Below are positions 7,688 through 15,161 of a stretch of 64,000 nt of DNA, in pieces. The DNA is from Catellatospora methionotrophica (lineage in GTDB: Bacteria; Actinomycetota; Actinomycetes; Mycobacteriales; Micromonosporaceae). The notes below the pieces were generated by a model. That model did no database searches, had not been told where the DNA came from, and worked only from the letters and a program-made list of their open reading frames with translations. The position numbers and the translations under genes were made by a program. The stretch spans positions 124,001-188,000 of the forward strand of contig NZ_JAAOTJ010000004.1 in NCBI RefSeq assembly GCF_011297335.1, in the 5' to 3' direction. Each line of letters begins with the position of its first letter. Position 1 is the stretch's first letter.

Positions 7688-8938
7688 TCACTTCTCTCTG
7701 TTGACGAACTCGGGGTTGAGCAGCGTGAACTGTCCGAGCTTGTCGTTCTTGGCGGCCTGGAACATCTGCATCGTGCTGGAGCTGAGTGCCTCGCCGCCGC
7801 TGCCGGAGCTGTTGTACCAGCCCGCGTTCGTCTTCAGCAGCACGAGATCCGCACCGGCCAGATCCTTCAGGGAGAACATGAAGTCGATCAGCGGCACGCC
7901 GTGCGTGTCCAGGATCATGGACTCGCCCACGGCCTTCATCAGAGCGTTGATCTTGTTGAGGTCGGTGAGCACACCACTCGAACCGGCCTTCTTCGCCATC
8001 GCCTTGATCAGCTGCTGCTGGTGGCGCTGGCGGCCGTAGTCGCCGTCGTCGAGCGATTTGCGAATGCGCGAGTAGTCCAGGGCCTCCCAGCCCGGCTTCT
8101 CCCGGCAGCCCTTCTTGTGCACGTACGGCTTGTAGCCACGGCCTGCGGCGGTGTGCTCGTTGACGTAAGTGATCTTGCCGTTGACGTGGTAGTAGTGCAG
8201 CGACTCGGAGTCTTCCTCGACGCAGACGTTCACCGAGCCGAGGGCGTCGATGATCTTCTTGAAGCCGCCGAAGTCGATGACTGCCGCGCCGTCGAAGGTG
8301 ATGCCGGTCAGCTTGGTGACCGTCTTCGCGGTCAGGCCCAGTCCACCGGCCCAGCCACCGCCGTTCTGCGCGCCGAAGTAGAAGGCCGCATTGATCTTGT
8401 CGCTGCCGCCGCTGTACTTGGTCTTGGGGTTGGCCGGGATGCTGACCTGCGTGTCACGCGGGATCGACATCAGGTACGCCTGGTCGTGCGTGGCCGGGAT
8501 GTGCAGCAGCAGCACGGTGTCCGCGCGGGCGTTGTTCTTCTCCTGGGTGGCGCGCACGTCGATGCCGAGCAGCAGCATGTCGATCGCGCCCGTGAGGTCG
8601 TTGCCCTCCGGGCCCGCGTCGGTCTTGCCCGCGTCACCGAGGACGTCGACGACCGAGACGTTCTCCGTCAGGTTGCCCTCGAAGGACCTGATGCCGACGA
8701 TCGCGCCACCGGCCACCATCATCAGCAGGGCGCCGAAGGTCAGCGTCAGCTTCGCCCAGAGGGGGGCGGCGCGCTTGGTCTTCTTCTTGCCCTTGGACTT
8801 GCCCTTGCTCAGCGAGTGTCCGGCCTTCTTGCCGGCGGGCTCGTCGTAGGCGTCCGCGTAGGGGTCTGCGGGCTGTCGGCGGCTTCGCTGGCTGGGCACG
8901 GCGTTCTTCGAACCGCCTCGCCGCTGCTTGTTCGCCAC
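7688..8938 (-). CDS. LCP family cell-wall glycopolymer ligase (3 of 4)
   Basis: A 416-residue LCP protein starting at GTG 8938 behind GGGGGGAC. It has a Lys/Arg-rich cytoplasmic head, a membrane anchor (KLTLTFGALLMMVAGGAIV) and an LCP domain with LLLGIDVR, RADTVLLLHI, SIPRDTQVSIP, KINAAF, VIDFGGFKKII, ALDYSRIRK and DYGRQRHQQQLIKAM. Arg replaces Ser/Gln in the usual YxRQR motif (YSRIRK), but the second Arg is kept. It is the closest paralogue of the downstream gene. A perfect 15-bp hairpin lies 25 bp upstream of the start codon, in what would be its 5' leader, and an AT-rich stretch lies beyond that. Confidence 0.92.
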   Translation of the reverse strand: MANKQRRGGSKNAVPSQRSRRQPADPYADAYDEPAGKKAGHSLSKGKSKGKKKTKRAAPLWAKLTLTFGALLMMVAGGAIVGIRSFEGNLTENVSVVDVLGDAGKTDAGPEGNDLTGAIDMLLLGIDVRATQEKNNARADTVLLLHIPATHDQAYLMSIPRDTQVSIPANPKTKYSGGSDKINAAFYFGAQNGGGWAGGLGLTAKTVTKLTGITFDGAAVIDFGGFKKIIDALGSVNVCVEEDSESLHYYHVNGKITYVNEHTAAGRGYKPYVHKKGCREKPGWEALDYSRIRKSLDDGDYGRQRHQQQLIKAMAKKAGSSGVLTDLNKINALMKAVGESMILDTHGVPLIDFMFSLKDLAGADLVLLKTNAGWYNSSGSGGEALSSSTMQMFQAAKNDKLGQFTLLNPEFVNREK

Positions 8939-8962
8939 GCGTCCCCCCGGGGGTCTGGTTAG

Positions 8963-8998
8963 CCGTAGACCGAGCCACTGTAATGGCTCGGTCTACGG
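8963..8998. terminator. perfect hairpin between two LCP genes
   Basis: CCGTAGACCGAGCCA (8963-8977) pairs perfectly with TGGCTCGGTCTACGG (8984-8998) around a 6-nt loop. It lies downstream of the minus-strand LCP gene ending at 9062 and 25 bp upstream of the next one. It can be a terminator for the first or a leader structure of the second; no U-tract follows on the minus strand. Confidence 0.55.
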
Positions 8999-9061
8999 AA
9001 CCGCGAGGCTGCATAGACCAAATCAGATGGATTTAGGCCTATTTGTGATAAATTTTCATTG

Positions 9062-10549
9062 CTAATTATTGACAGAGGGCGACGGAGGCGGGCTGACGTT
9101 GGTCTCGTACCACTGCTTCATGGTGTCCTTGCCGACCGCGTCGTAGAGCGCGACCGCCTTCTCCTTGTCCGAGACGACCACACTCTCCCCGCCGACCATC
9201 TGGCTGCCCTTGTGCGGGTTCGTCAGGAAGATCAGGTCGTCGCTGCGGATGCCGCGGAACTGGATCGCCATGTCGATCAGCTTGAAGTCCTGGTCGACGG
9301 TGACCGCGCTGGTGACCGCGCCGAGGAAGTCGTTCAGCTTGCCGGGGCTGGTCACGATGCCGCCGCTGACGGCCTTGTCCAGCAGTGCCTTGAGCAGCTG
9401 CTGCTGGTGGCGCATGCGGGCGAAGTCGCCGTCCGGGAACTGCTTGCGCTGCCGGGCGTAGTCCAGGGCCTCCGCGCCGTTGAGGTGCATGGTGCCCTTG
9501 GTGAAGGTGCGCTTCGGCTTGTGGATCGAGGTGATGGTCTTCTCGATCTTCATGTCCACGCCGCCCAGCGCGTCGACCACCTCGGTGAAGCCGCCGAAGT
9601 CGATCAGCATCACGTGGTCCATCCGCACCGAGGTGTAGCACTCGACCGTCTTCACCAGCAACGGCATGCCACCGAACGCGTACGCCGCGTTCAGCTTCGC
9701 CTTGCGAGTGCCGCAGTCGGCCGCGGCGGCGTCCTTCGGAATGTAGACGTGCAGGTCACGAGGCAGCGAGATCAGGTACGCCCGGTCCTGGGAGGACGGG
9801 ATGTGCATGACGATCATGGTGTCGGTGCGCCACTCGCCGCCCTTGTCGGTGGCCGCGTCCGGGTCTCGCGAGTCGCTGCCCACCAGCAGGATGTTCTGGC
9901 TGCCGTTGACCGTCTTGGGCGGCCGCCCGCCGGTCAGCGCCGAGAACGGGTCGGTGCGCGACAGGTCGCCCTCGACGCTCTTGGCGTAGAGCCACGCACC
10001 GCCCAGGCCCAGGCCACCGCACAGGGCCAGCGCGATCAGGGCGACCAGCGCGATCCGGCCCCACTTGGGCTGGGCCTTCTTCTTCGAGGCGCCGTACGTG
10101 TTGCCGGAACCGGCCACCGGCACCCGCGCCGAGCTCGCGCCCCGCCCGCGCGACGAGGACGACGACGTCCGGGCCGCACCCGACGACGGTCCGGACGGCA
10201 CGGAGGCGCGCCCGGTCGTGGCCTTCGGCGCCGATCCGCGGCCTGACGCCTTGTCCTCCGACGACGAGCCGCCGGACGCCGCCGCGCCCGATGCCGCGCT
10301 GCCGGATGCGGTGCTGCGGTAGGTGCCCGCACTCTTGTCGCCGCCCGACGAGCCGCGCACCGACGGGTACGGGCCGGTGGGCAGGTCGGTGAAGTTGCCC
10401 GGGGGCGGCGTCACCGACGCGCGGCCGACCGACGCCCGGCCGGTCGGGCGCTGTGCGGGCGTGGCCTGCGGAGTCGAGGACGCATCCCCGGCTCCGGCGT
10501 CCCCAGCCTGGGGGGTGGCCTCGGGTTCGTCAGGCGTCTGCTGGGACAT
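9062..10549 (-). CDS. LCP family cell-wall glycopolymer ligase with long disordered head (4 of 4)
   Basis: A 495-residue LCP protein, the first of the four-gene run. The ATG at 10549 is preferred; a TTG extension to 10579 is possible. About 155 residues of Ser/Thr/Pro/Gly-rich low-complexity sequence precede the membrane anchor (IALVALIALALCGGLGLGGA). The LCP domain shows LLVGSDSR, RTDTMIVMHI, SLPRDLHVYIP, KLNAAY, LIDFGGF, ALDYARQR and DFARMRHQQQLLKALL. It diverges more from the other three, with a large insertion around GTRKAKLNAAYAFGG. It ends PPPSPSVNN, an unusual Pro/Ser tail. The head could be a cytoplasmic regulatory or phosphorylation region (inference). The TAA stop lies in an AT-rich patch. 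Confidence 0.9.
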   Translation of the reverse strand: MSQQTPDEPEATPQAGDAGAGDASSTPQATPAQRPTGRASVGRASVTPPPGNFTDLPTGPYPSVRGSSGGDKSAGTYRSTASGSAASGAAASGGSSSEDKASGRGSAPKATTGRASVPSGPSSGAARTSSSSSRGRGASSARVPVAGSGNTYGASKKKAQPKWGRIALVALIALALCGGLGLGGAWLYAKSVEGDLSRTDPFSALTGGRPPKTVNGSQNILLVGSDSRDPDAATDKGGEWRTDTMIVMHIPSSQDRAYLISLPRDLHVYIPKDAAAADCGTRKAKLNAAYAFGGMPLLVKTVECYTSVRMDHVMLIDFGGFTEVVDALGGVDMKIEKTITSIHKPKRTFTKGTMHLNGAEALDYARQRKQFPDGDFARMRHQQQLLKALLDKAVSGGIVTSPGKLNDFLGAVTSAVTVDQDFKLIDMAIQFRGIRSDDLIFLTNPHKGSQMVGGESVVVSDKEKAVALYDAVGKDTMKQWYETNVSPPPSPSVNN

Positions 10550-10644
10550 GAGAACCAGCCTACGAGGCGGCCGCGACAACCTCCGGGTACGCGATGATCG
10601 TGGCGCGGCAGGTCACACGCCGGTTGCCTCAGGAACGGCCTTGA

Positions 10645-11145
10645 TCACGACAGTGTCGTGTACCTGCCACGGTGGTGCAGCAGCGGAGATGCCGCGTCAC
10701 CGAGCGTGATCTCCATCAGGCTCGCCTCGACCAGCAGCCCCCAGCCGAACGGCCGGTGGCCGTCGAGCCGGCAGCCCGCCCACGTCGTCGTGCCCGCCGG
10801 AATCGGCCCGTACGGCGTCTGCGTCCACGGTTCCTGCTTGAACAGGCCGCCCGGCGCGGGCATCAGCCCGGCGAACCGGTCGGCCAGCTGCCGGTGCGGC
10901 TCCCCCAGCGGCGTCACCGCGAACACGCCCGCCCGCTCGATGGCCGGCCACAGCTCCGACTCGTCGTCGACGACGCCCAGCAGCCGTCCCGGCTCCCCGT
11001 CGACCACCAGCGTCGACGACACCGTCAGCCCCGCCGGGCCGGGCGCGGTCCACAGGCACACCGTCATGCCGAACCGCCCCCGTAGCCGCCGCACATCGCT
11101 GCGCGCCGACTCCGGAGTCGCGAACGGATCAGTGTCATGAATCAC
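10645..11145 (-). CDS. flavin reductase family protein
   Basis: A 166-residue FMN-binding split-barrel protein. RGRFGMTVCLWTAPGPAGLTVSSTLVVDGEPGRLLGVVD matches the start of the family (here listed in parts: TAPG..GLTVSS is the flavin phosphate loop), and the end GRLDGHRPFGWGLLVEASLMEI fits the barrel core. Members use NAD(P)H to reduce FMN or FAD for a partner oxygenase, or act as small flavoproteins. No partner monooxygenase is nearby, so substrate and role are open. A 15-bp palindrome CACGACAGTGTCGTG overlaps its stop codon. It is isolated from the 2-oxoacid dehydrogenase operon by the palindrome at 11165-11210. Confidence 0.82.
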   Translation of the reverse strand: MIHDTDPFATPESARSDVRRLRGRFGMTVCLWTAPGPAGLTVSSTLVVDGEPGRLLGVVDDESELWPAIERAGVFAVTPLGEPHRQLADRFAGLMPAPGGLFKQEPWTQTPYGPIPAGTTTWAGCRLDGHRPFGWGLLVEASLMEITLGDAASPLLHHRGRYTTLS

Positions 11146-11164
11146 GCCGCTGCTCCTCCCATAA

Positions 11165-11210
11165 GGAAGGGCACCTTCACATCGCTCCGCGTTGTGGAAG
11201 GTGCCCTTCC
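11165..11210. terminator. GGAAGGGCACC palindrome, copy 1 (operon-end hairpin)
   Basis: GGAAGGGCACCTTC (11165-11178) and GAAGGTGCCCTTCC (11197-11210) form a perfect 14-bp stem around an 18-nt loop whose centre CGCTCCGCG can pair further. It follows the minus-strand E2 gene. Two more copies with compensatory base changes occur at 45639-45684 and 58880-58924. Confidence 0.7.
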
Positions 11211-11270
11211 GAACGGGCGGTCCTGCTGGTGCTACTAATGGCGCAGCTCAGACGGGACCGCCCGTACCGA

Positions 11271-12707
11271 TCAGGTCCAGGCGAGGAACATCGCCTCGGG
11301 GTCGGCCAGGAAGGCGCCGATGTCCCGCAGGAACTTCGAGCCCAGCTCGCCGTCGATGATGCGGTGGTCGAAGGACAGGCCGAGGGTGGTCACCTGGCGG
11401 AGCTTGACCTTGCCCTTGTGCGCCCACGGGGTCTCCCGCACCGCGCCGAAGGCCAGGATCGCGGCCTCGCCCGGCGGCAGGATCGGGGTGCCGGTGTCCA
11501 CGCCGAACACGCCCACGTTGGTGATCGTGAACGTGCCGCCGGACATCGCCGACGGCGGCGTCTTGCCCGACTTCGCCGTCGCCACCAGGTCGGTCATCGC
11601 GTCGGCCAGCTCCCGCAGGGACAGGCGTCCCGCGTCGGCGATGTTCGGCACGATGAGGCCGCGCTCGGTGGCCGCGGCGATGCCCAGGTTCACGTAGTTC
11701 TTGACCACGATCTCCTGCGCCGCCTCGTCCCACGACGAGTTGACCATCGGGTGGCGCTGGGCCGCGAGCAGCACGGCCTTGGCGACCAGCAGCAGCGGCG
11801 AGACGCGTACGTCACGCCACTCGCGGTTGGCCTTCAGCCGCTCCAGCGCCTTCATCGACCGCGTCATGTCGACCGTCAGGAACTCGGTGACGTGCGGAGC
11901 CGTGAAGGCCGAGGCGACCATGTTGGCGGCGGTCAGCTTGCGTACACCCTTGATGGGCACCCGGGTCTCGCGCTCGCCGGGGACCATGACCACCTGCGCA
12001 CGCGGCGCGGCGGCGGCCGGGGCAGTCAGCGCGGCCTGCACGTCGTCCCGGGTGATCGAGCCCTGCGGCCCGGTCCCGGTCAGCCCGGACAGGTCGACGC
12101 CCAGCGTGCGGGCGAGCATCCGGACCGGCGGCTTGGCCAGCACGCCGTGCCCGTTGGCACCCGTCGGCGGAGCGACGGCGGCCGGGGCGACCGGAGGGGT
12201 GACGGCCGGGCGAGCCGGGGCGGCCGGAGCCACGACCTGCGCCGCCGGGGCGTGCGCGGCCGGAGCCGAGGCCACGGGGGCAGGTGCGTCGCTCTTGCGG
12301 GCGCGGCGCTTCGCGGCGGTGACCCGAGGGCCGTAGCCGACCAGCACCGCGGTGCGGCCGGACGCCGTGGTCTCGCCGATCAGGCCTCCGGTGGGCTCCG
12401 CCGCGGCCTTCTCGGCCTGCGCGGCGGCACCCTGGGACATGTCGTCGGCGACCGGCGCGGACGGGCCGCCGGTGTCGATCGCGATGATCGGGGAGCCGAC
12501 CTCGACCACGGTGCCCTCGGGCACGTAGATCTTGACGACGGTGCCGGCCCACTTCGCCGGGATCTCGACCGCCGCCTTGGCGGTCTCCACCTCGACGATG
12601 GGCTGGTTCAGCTCGATGACGTCGCCCTCGGCGACGAGCCACTTGAGGATCTCGCCCTCGGTCAGTCCTTCACCGAGGTCGGGCAGGGGAAACTGGTTGA
12701 TCGCCAT
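11271..12707 (-). CDS. dihydrolipoamide acyltransferase (E2) of a 2-oxoacid dehydrogenase complex
   Basis: A 478-residue E2 subunit. Residues 1-80 are the lipoyl domain, with the lipoylated Lys44 in VETAKA. An Ala/Pro-rich linker follows, then the peripheral E1/E3-binding domain (PPVRMLARTLGVDLSGLTGTG) at about 195-230, a second linker, and the catalytic domain ending SFDHRIIDG, which holds the active-site His and Asp. It moves acyl groups from E1 to CoA. It is the third gene of the E1alpha-E1beta-E2 operon (12-bp gap), the arrangement usual for the branched-chain (Bkd) type complex; a pyruvate-type role cannot be excluded. No E3 gene is in the window. A palindrome terminates the unit. Confidence 0.93.
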   Translation of the reverse strand: MAINQFPLPDLGEGLTEGEILKWLVAEGDVIELNQPIVEVETAKAAVEIPAKWAGTVVKIYVPEGTVVEVGSPIIAIDTGGPSAPVADDMSQGAAAQAEKAAAEPTGGLIGETTASGRTAVLVGYGPRVTAAKRRARKSDAPAPVASAPAAHAPAAQVVAPAAPARPAVTPPVAPAAVAPPTGANGHGVLAKPPVRMLARTLGVDLSGLTGTGPQGSITRDDVQAALTAPAAAAPRAQVVMVPGERETRVPIKGVRKLTAANMVASAFTAPHVTEFLTVDMTRSMKALERLKANREWRDVRVSPLLLVAKAVLLAAQRHPMVNSSWDEAAQEIVVKNYVNLGIAAATERGLIVPNIADAGRLSLRELADAMTDLVATAKSGKTPPSAMSGGTFTITNVGVFGVDTGTPILPPGEAAILAFGAVRETPWAHKGKVKLRQVTTLGLSFDHRIIDGELGSKFLRDIGAFLADPEAMFLAWT

Positions 12708-12719
12708 AGGTCAGCCCCC

Positions 12720-13703
12720 TCAGAACCCGAAGGAGCGGTCGACGGCCTCGAGCACGCGGTCCAGGTCGGGCAGGAACTCCTCCTCCACCCGGGAGGCCGG
12801 GTAGGGGATGTCGTAGCCGGTCACCCGCAGCACCGGGGCCTCCAGGGAGTAGAAGCACTCCTCGGAGATCCGCGCGGCGACCTCGGCGCCCAGGCCGATG
12901 TTGCCCGGTGCCTCGTGCACGACGACGGCGCGGCCGGTCTTGCGGACCGACTCGAACACCGGGGCCATGTCCAGCGGGGACAGCGAGCGCAGGTCGATGA
13001 CCTCCAGGTTGCGCCCGTCCTCGGCCGCCGCGGTCGCGGCGTCCAGGCAGGTGCGCACCATCGGGCCGTACGCCAGCAGCGTCGCGTCGCCGCCGGAGCG
13101 CAGCACGCGCGAGCTGTGCAGCGGGTACGCGGAGGACAGCGGCGCGGCCGTGTCGACCTCGCCCTTCTCCCAGTAGCGCCGCTTGGGCTCGAAGAAGATG
13201 ATCGGGTCGTCGCTGGCGATGGCCTGCTGGATCATCCAGTACGCGTCGGACGGGTTGCTGCACGCCACGACCTTGAGACCGGCCGTGTGCGAGAAGTACG
13301 CCTCGGGCGACTCGGAGTGGTGCTCCACCGCGCCGATGCCGCCGCCGAACGGGATCCGGATGACCATGGGCAGGCTGACCTTGCCCCGCGACCGGTAGTG
13401 GAACTTCGCCACCTGGCACACGATCTGGTCGTACGCCGGGTACACGAAGCCGTCGAACTGGATCTCGACGACCGGGCGGTAACCGCGCAGCGCCAGGCCG
13501 ATCGCGGTGCCGACGATGCCGGCCTCGGCCAGCGGGGTGTCGATGACGCGCTCGTCGCCGAAGTCCTTCTGCAGGCCGTCGGTGATGCGGAACACGCCGC
13601 CGAGCTTGCCGACGTCCTCGCCCATGATGAGGACCTTGGGGTCGTCCTCCATCGCGCGGCGCAGGCCCAGGTTGAGCGACTTGCCGAGGGTAAGCGTCTC
13701 CAT
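12720..13703 (-). CDS. 2-oxoacid dehydrogenase E1 beta subunit
   Basis: A 327-residue transketolase-type subunit. ATG at 13703 lies 2 bp after the E1alpha stop, with GGGGAG inside the end of that gene, so translation is coupled. The N-terminal half has the pyrimidine-binding fold (KVLIMGEDVGKLGGVFRITDGL, with the Glu that activates thiamine pyrophosphate in GEDVG). Next come DTPLAEAGIVGTAIGLA and RIPFGGGIGAVEHHSE. The C-terminal domain has VVHEAPGNIGLGAEVAARI. With E1alpha it forms the alpha2beta2 enzyme that decarboxylates the 2-oxoacid and reductively acylates E2. Length and motifs are full; branched-chain substrates are the likelier ones by gene organisation. Confidence 0.93.
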   Translation of the reverse strand: METLTLGKSLNLGLRRAMEDDPKVLIMGEDVGKLGGVFRITDGLQKDFGDERVIDTPLAEAGIVGTAIGLALRGYRPVVEIQFDGFVYPAYDQIVCQVAKFHYRSRGKVSLPMVIRIPFGGGIGAVEHHSESPEAYFSHTAGLKVVACSNPSDAYWMIQQAIASDDPIIFFEPKRRYWEKGEVDTAAPLSSAYPLHSSRVLRSGGDATLLAYGPMVRTCLDAATAAAEDGRNLEVIDLRSLSPLDMAPVFESVRKTGRAVVVHEAPGNIGLGAEVAARISEECFYSLEAPVLRVTGYDIPYPASRVEEEFLPDLDRVLEAVDRSFGF

Positions 13704-13705
13704 GA

Positions 13706-14848
13706 TCAGTGGCTCCCCTCGAACGAGGCGTGGTAGGTCGCGAACTCGGCGCGCTGCTTGTCGATCAGCGGCGAGCCGGTGGGGTAGACGTGGTCGAACA
13801 TGGTCGCCGGGTCCGGGTCGGGCATCGACAGCACCCGCTCGCGCAGCGCCACCGCCTCGACCTTGGCCTGCTCGTCGACCGCGGCGAAGAACGCCTCGTC
13901 GGCAATGCCCTGCTTCTCCAGCAGCTTGCGCATCCGCACGATCGGGTCCTTGGCCTGCCACGCCTCGACCTCGCTGGCCACCCGGTAGCGGGTCGGGTCG
14001 TCGGAGGTGGTGTGCGCGCCCATCCGGTAGGTGTACGCCTCGACCAGCGTCGGGCCCTGCCCGTGGCGGGCGTTGTCCAGCGCCGCGCGGGTCACCGCGT
14101 ACGTCGCCAGCACGTCGTTGCCGTCGACCCGGATGCCGGGGAAGCCGAAACCGGCCGCGCGCTGGTACAGCGGGATGCGGGTCTGGCGCTCCAGCGGCTC
14201 GGAGATCGCGTACTGGTTGTTCTGGCAGAAGAACACGATCGGCGCGTTGTACACGCTGCCGAAGATGAACGCCTCGTTGACGTCGCCCTGGCTGGTCGCG
14301 CCGTCGCCGAAGTAGGCGATGACGGCCTCGCTGGTCTCGTCGTCGTCGCCGACCTTGCCGTCCTTGACGATGCCCATGGCGTAGCCGGTCGCGTGCAGCG
14401 TCTGCGCGCCGATGACGATCGTGTACATGTTGAACCGGTGCGCCACCGGGTCCCAGCCGCCCTGGTCCACGCCGCGGAACAGGCCCAGCGGCATGATCGG
14501 GTCGATGTTGCGGCAGTACAGGACGCCGTGCTCCCGGTATGTCGGGAAGGCCATGTCCTGCTTGCGCAGCGCCCGGCCGGAACCGACCTGCGCCGCCTCC
14601 TGACCCAGCAGGCTGGCCCAGATGCCCAGCTCGCCCTGTCGCTGCAGGGCGGTCGCCTCGGCGTCGAGCTTGCGCACCGTGACCAGGTCGCGGTACAGCC
14701 CGCGCAGCTCGTCATCGGTGAAGTCGACGGAGTAGTCGGGGTGTGAGACTCGCTCGCCCTCAGGGGTAAGAAGCTGTACGAACTCCGGCTCGGGGGGTCC
14801 CGAGCGCTTGCCGCCGCGGCGGGAGGCCGCGCGCTCGACTTTGGTCAT
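13706..14848 (-). CDS. 2-oxoacid dehydrogenase E1 alpha subunit
   Basis: A 380-residue E1alpha. The start is ATG 14848 behind GGGAG. The thiamine pyrophosphate motif is GDGATSQGDVNEAF ... CQNNQYA, running from GDG to the NN pair. TYREHG, the substrate-side loop, and YRMGAHTTSDDPTRYR, the conserved loop containing regulatory Ser residues in homologues, are both intact. The first 20 residues are Arg/Lys-rich, as in actinobacterial Bkd and PdhA proteins. It is the first gene of the operon; its promoter must lie in the 313-bp divergent region shared with the gene starting at 15162. It catalyses decarboxylation of the 2-oxoacid. Confidence 0.93.
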   Translation of the reverse strand: MTKVERAASRRGGKRSGPPEPEFVQLLTPEGERVSHPDYSVDFTDDELRGLYRDLVTVRKLDAEATALQRQGELGIWASLLGQEAAQVGSGRALRKQDMAFPTYREHGVLYCRNIDPIMPLGLFRGVDQGGWDPVAHRFNMYTIVIGAQTLHATGYAMGIVKDGKVGDDDETSEAVIAYFGDGATSQGDVNEAFIFGSVYNAPIVFFCQNNQYAISEPLERQTRIPLYQRAAGFGFPGIRVDGNDVLATYAVTRAALDNARHGQGPTLVEAYTYRMGAHTTSDDPTRYRVASEVEAWQAKDPIVRMRKLLEKQGIADEAFFAAVDEQAKVEAVALRERVLSMPDPDPATMFDHVYPTGSPLIDKQRAEFATYHASFEGSH

Positions 14849-15080
14849 CCGTGTTCTCCCTGTCAGTGGTGCGTCGGCGACGGGGTGTGTCTGCCGCGCA
14901 TCGGTGGCGCCACGTCGTGTCCCTCGTGGGGCGAAAGACGCCTGGCTGCGGCAGAAGGTGAGACCGGGGTACGCGGTGACCACGGCCACGCTGCCGCCTG
15001 GCCCCCATACTGCCGTATCGGTGGCCCTAGTCACAGGCCGGGCAGGTGATATTGGCAACCGAGGGCCGAAAAAAGGGCAC

Positions 15081-15130
15081 CCAAGAATCGCCCAAATACC
15101 CGGATCATGGATCTGGTTGGGGCATTCTGG
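15081..15130. promoter_or_regulatory. imperfect dyad in divergent intergenic region
   Basis: The 313-bp gap 14849-15161 separates the divergent E1alpha gene and the membrane-protein gene. Within it, CCAAGAATCGCCC...CCCGGATC faces GGATCTGG...GGGCATTCTGG about a centre near 15107, with several mismatches. It could be an operator for either gene or a weak hairpin. The rest of the gap shows no further feature I can support. Confidence 0.35.
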
Positions 15131-15161
15131 GCGAATTCCCCCGCGCCCTAGGAGTACTCCT

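Noticed and set aside
10618-10652. Palindrome CACGACAGTGTCGTG as an operator
   Set aside because: It overlaps the end of a gene, is short, and could be coding chance; no second copy seen.
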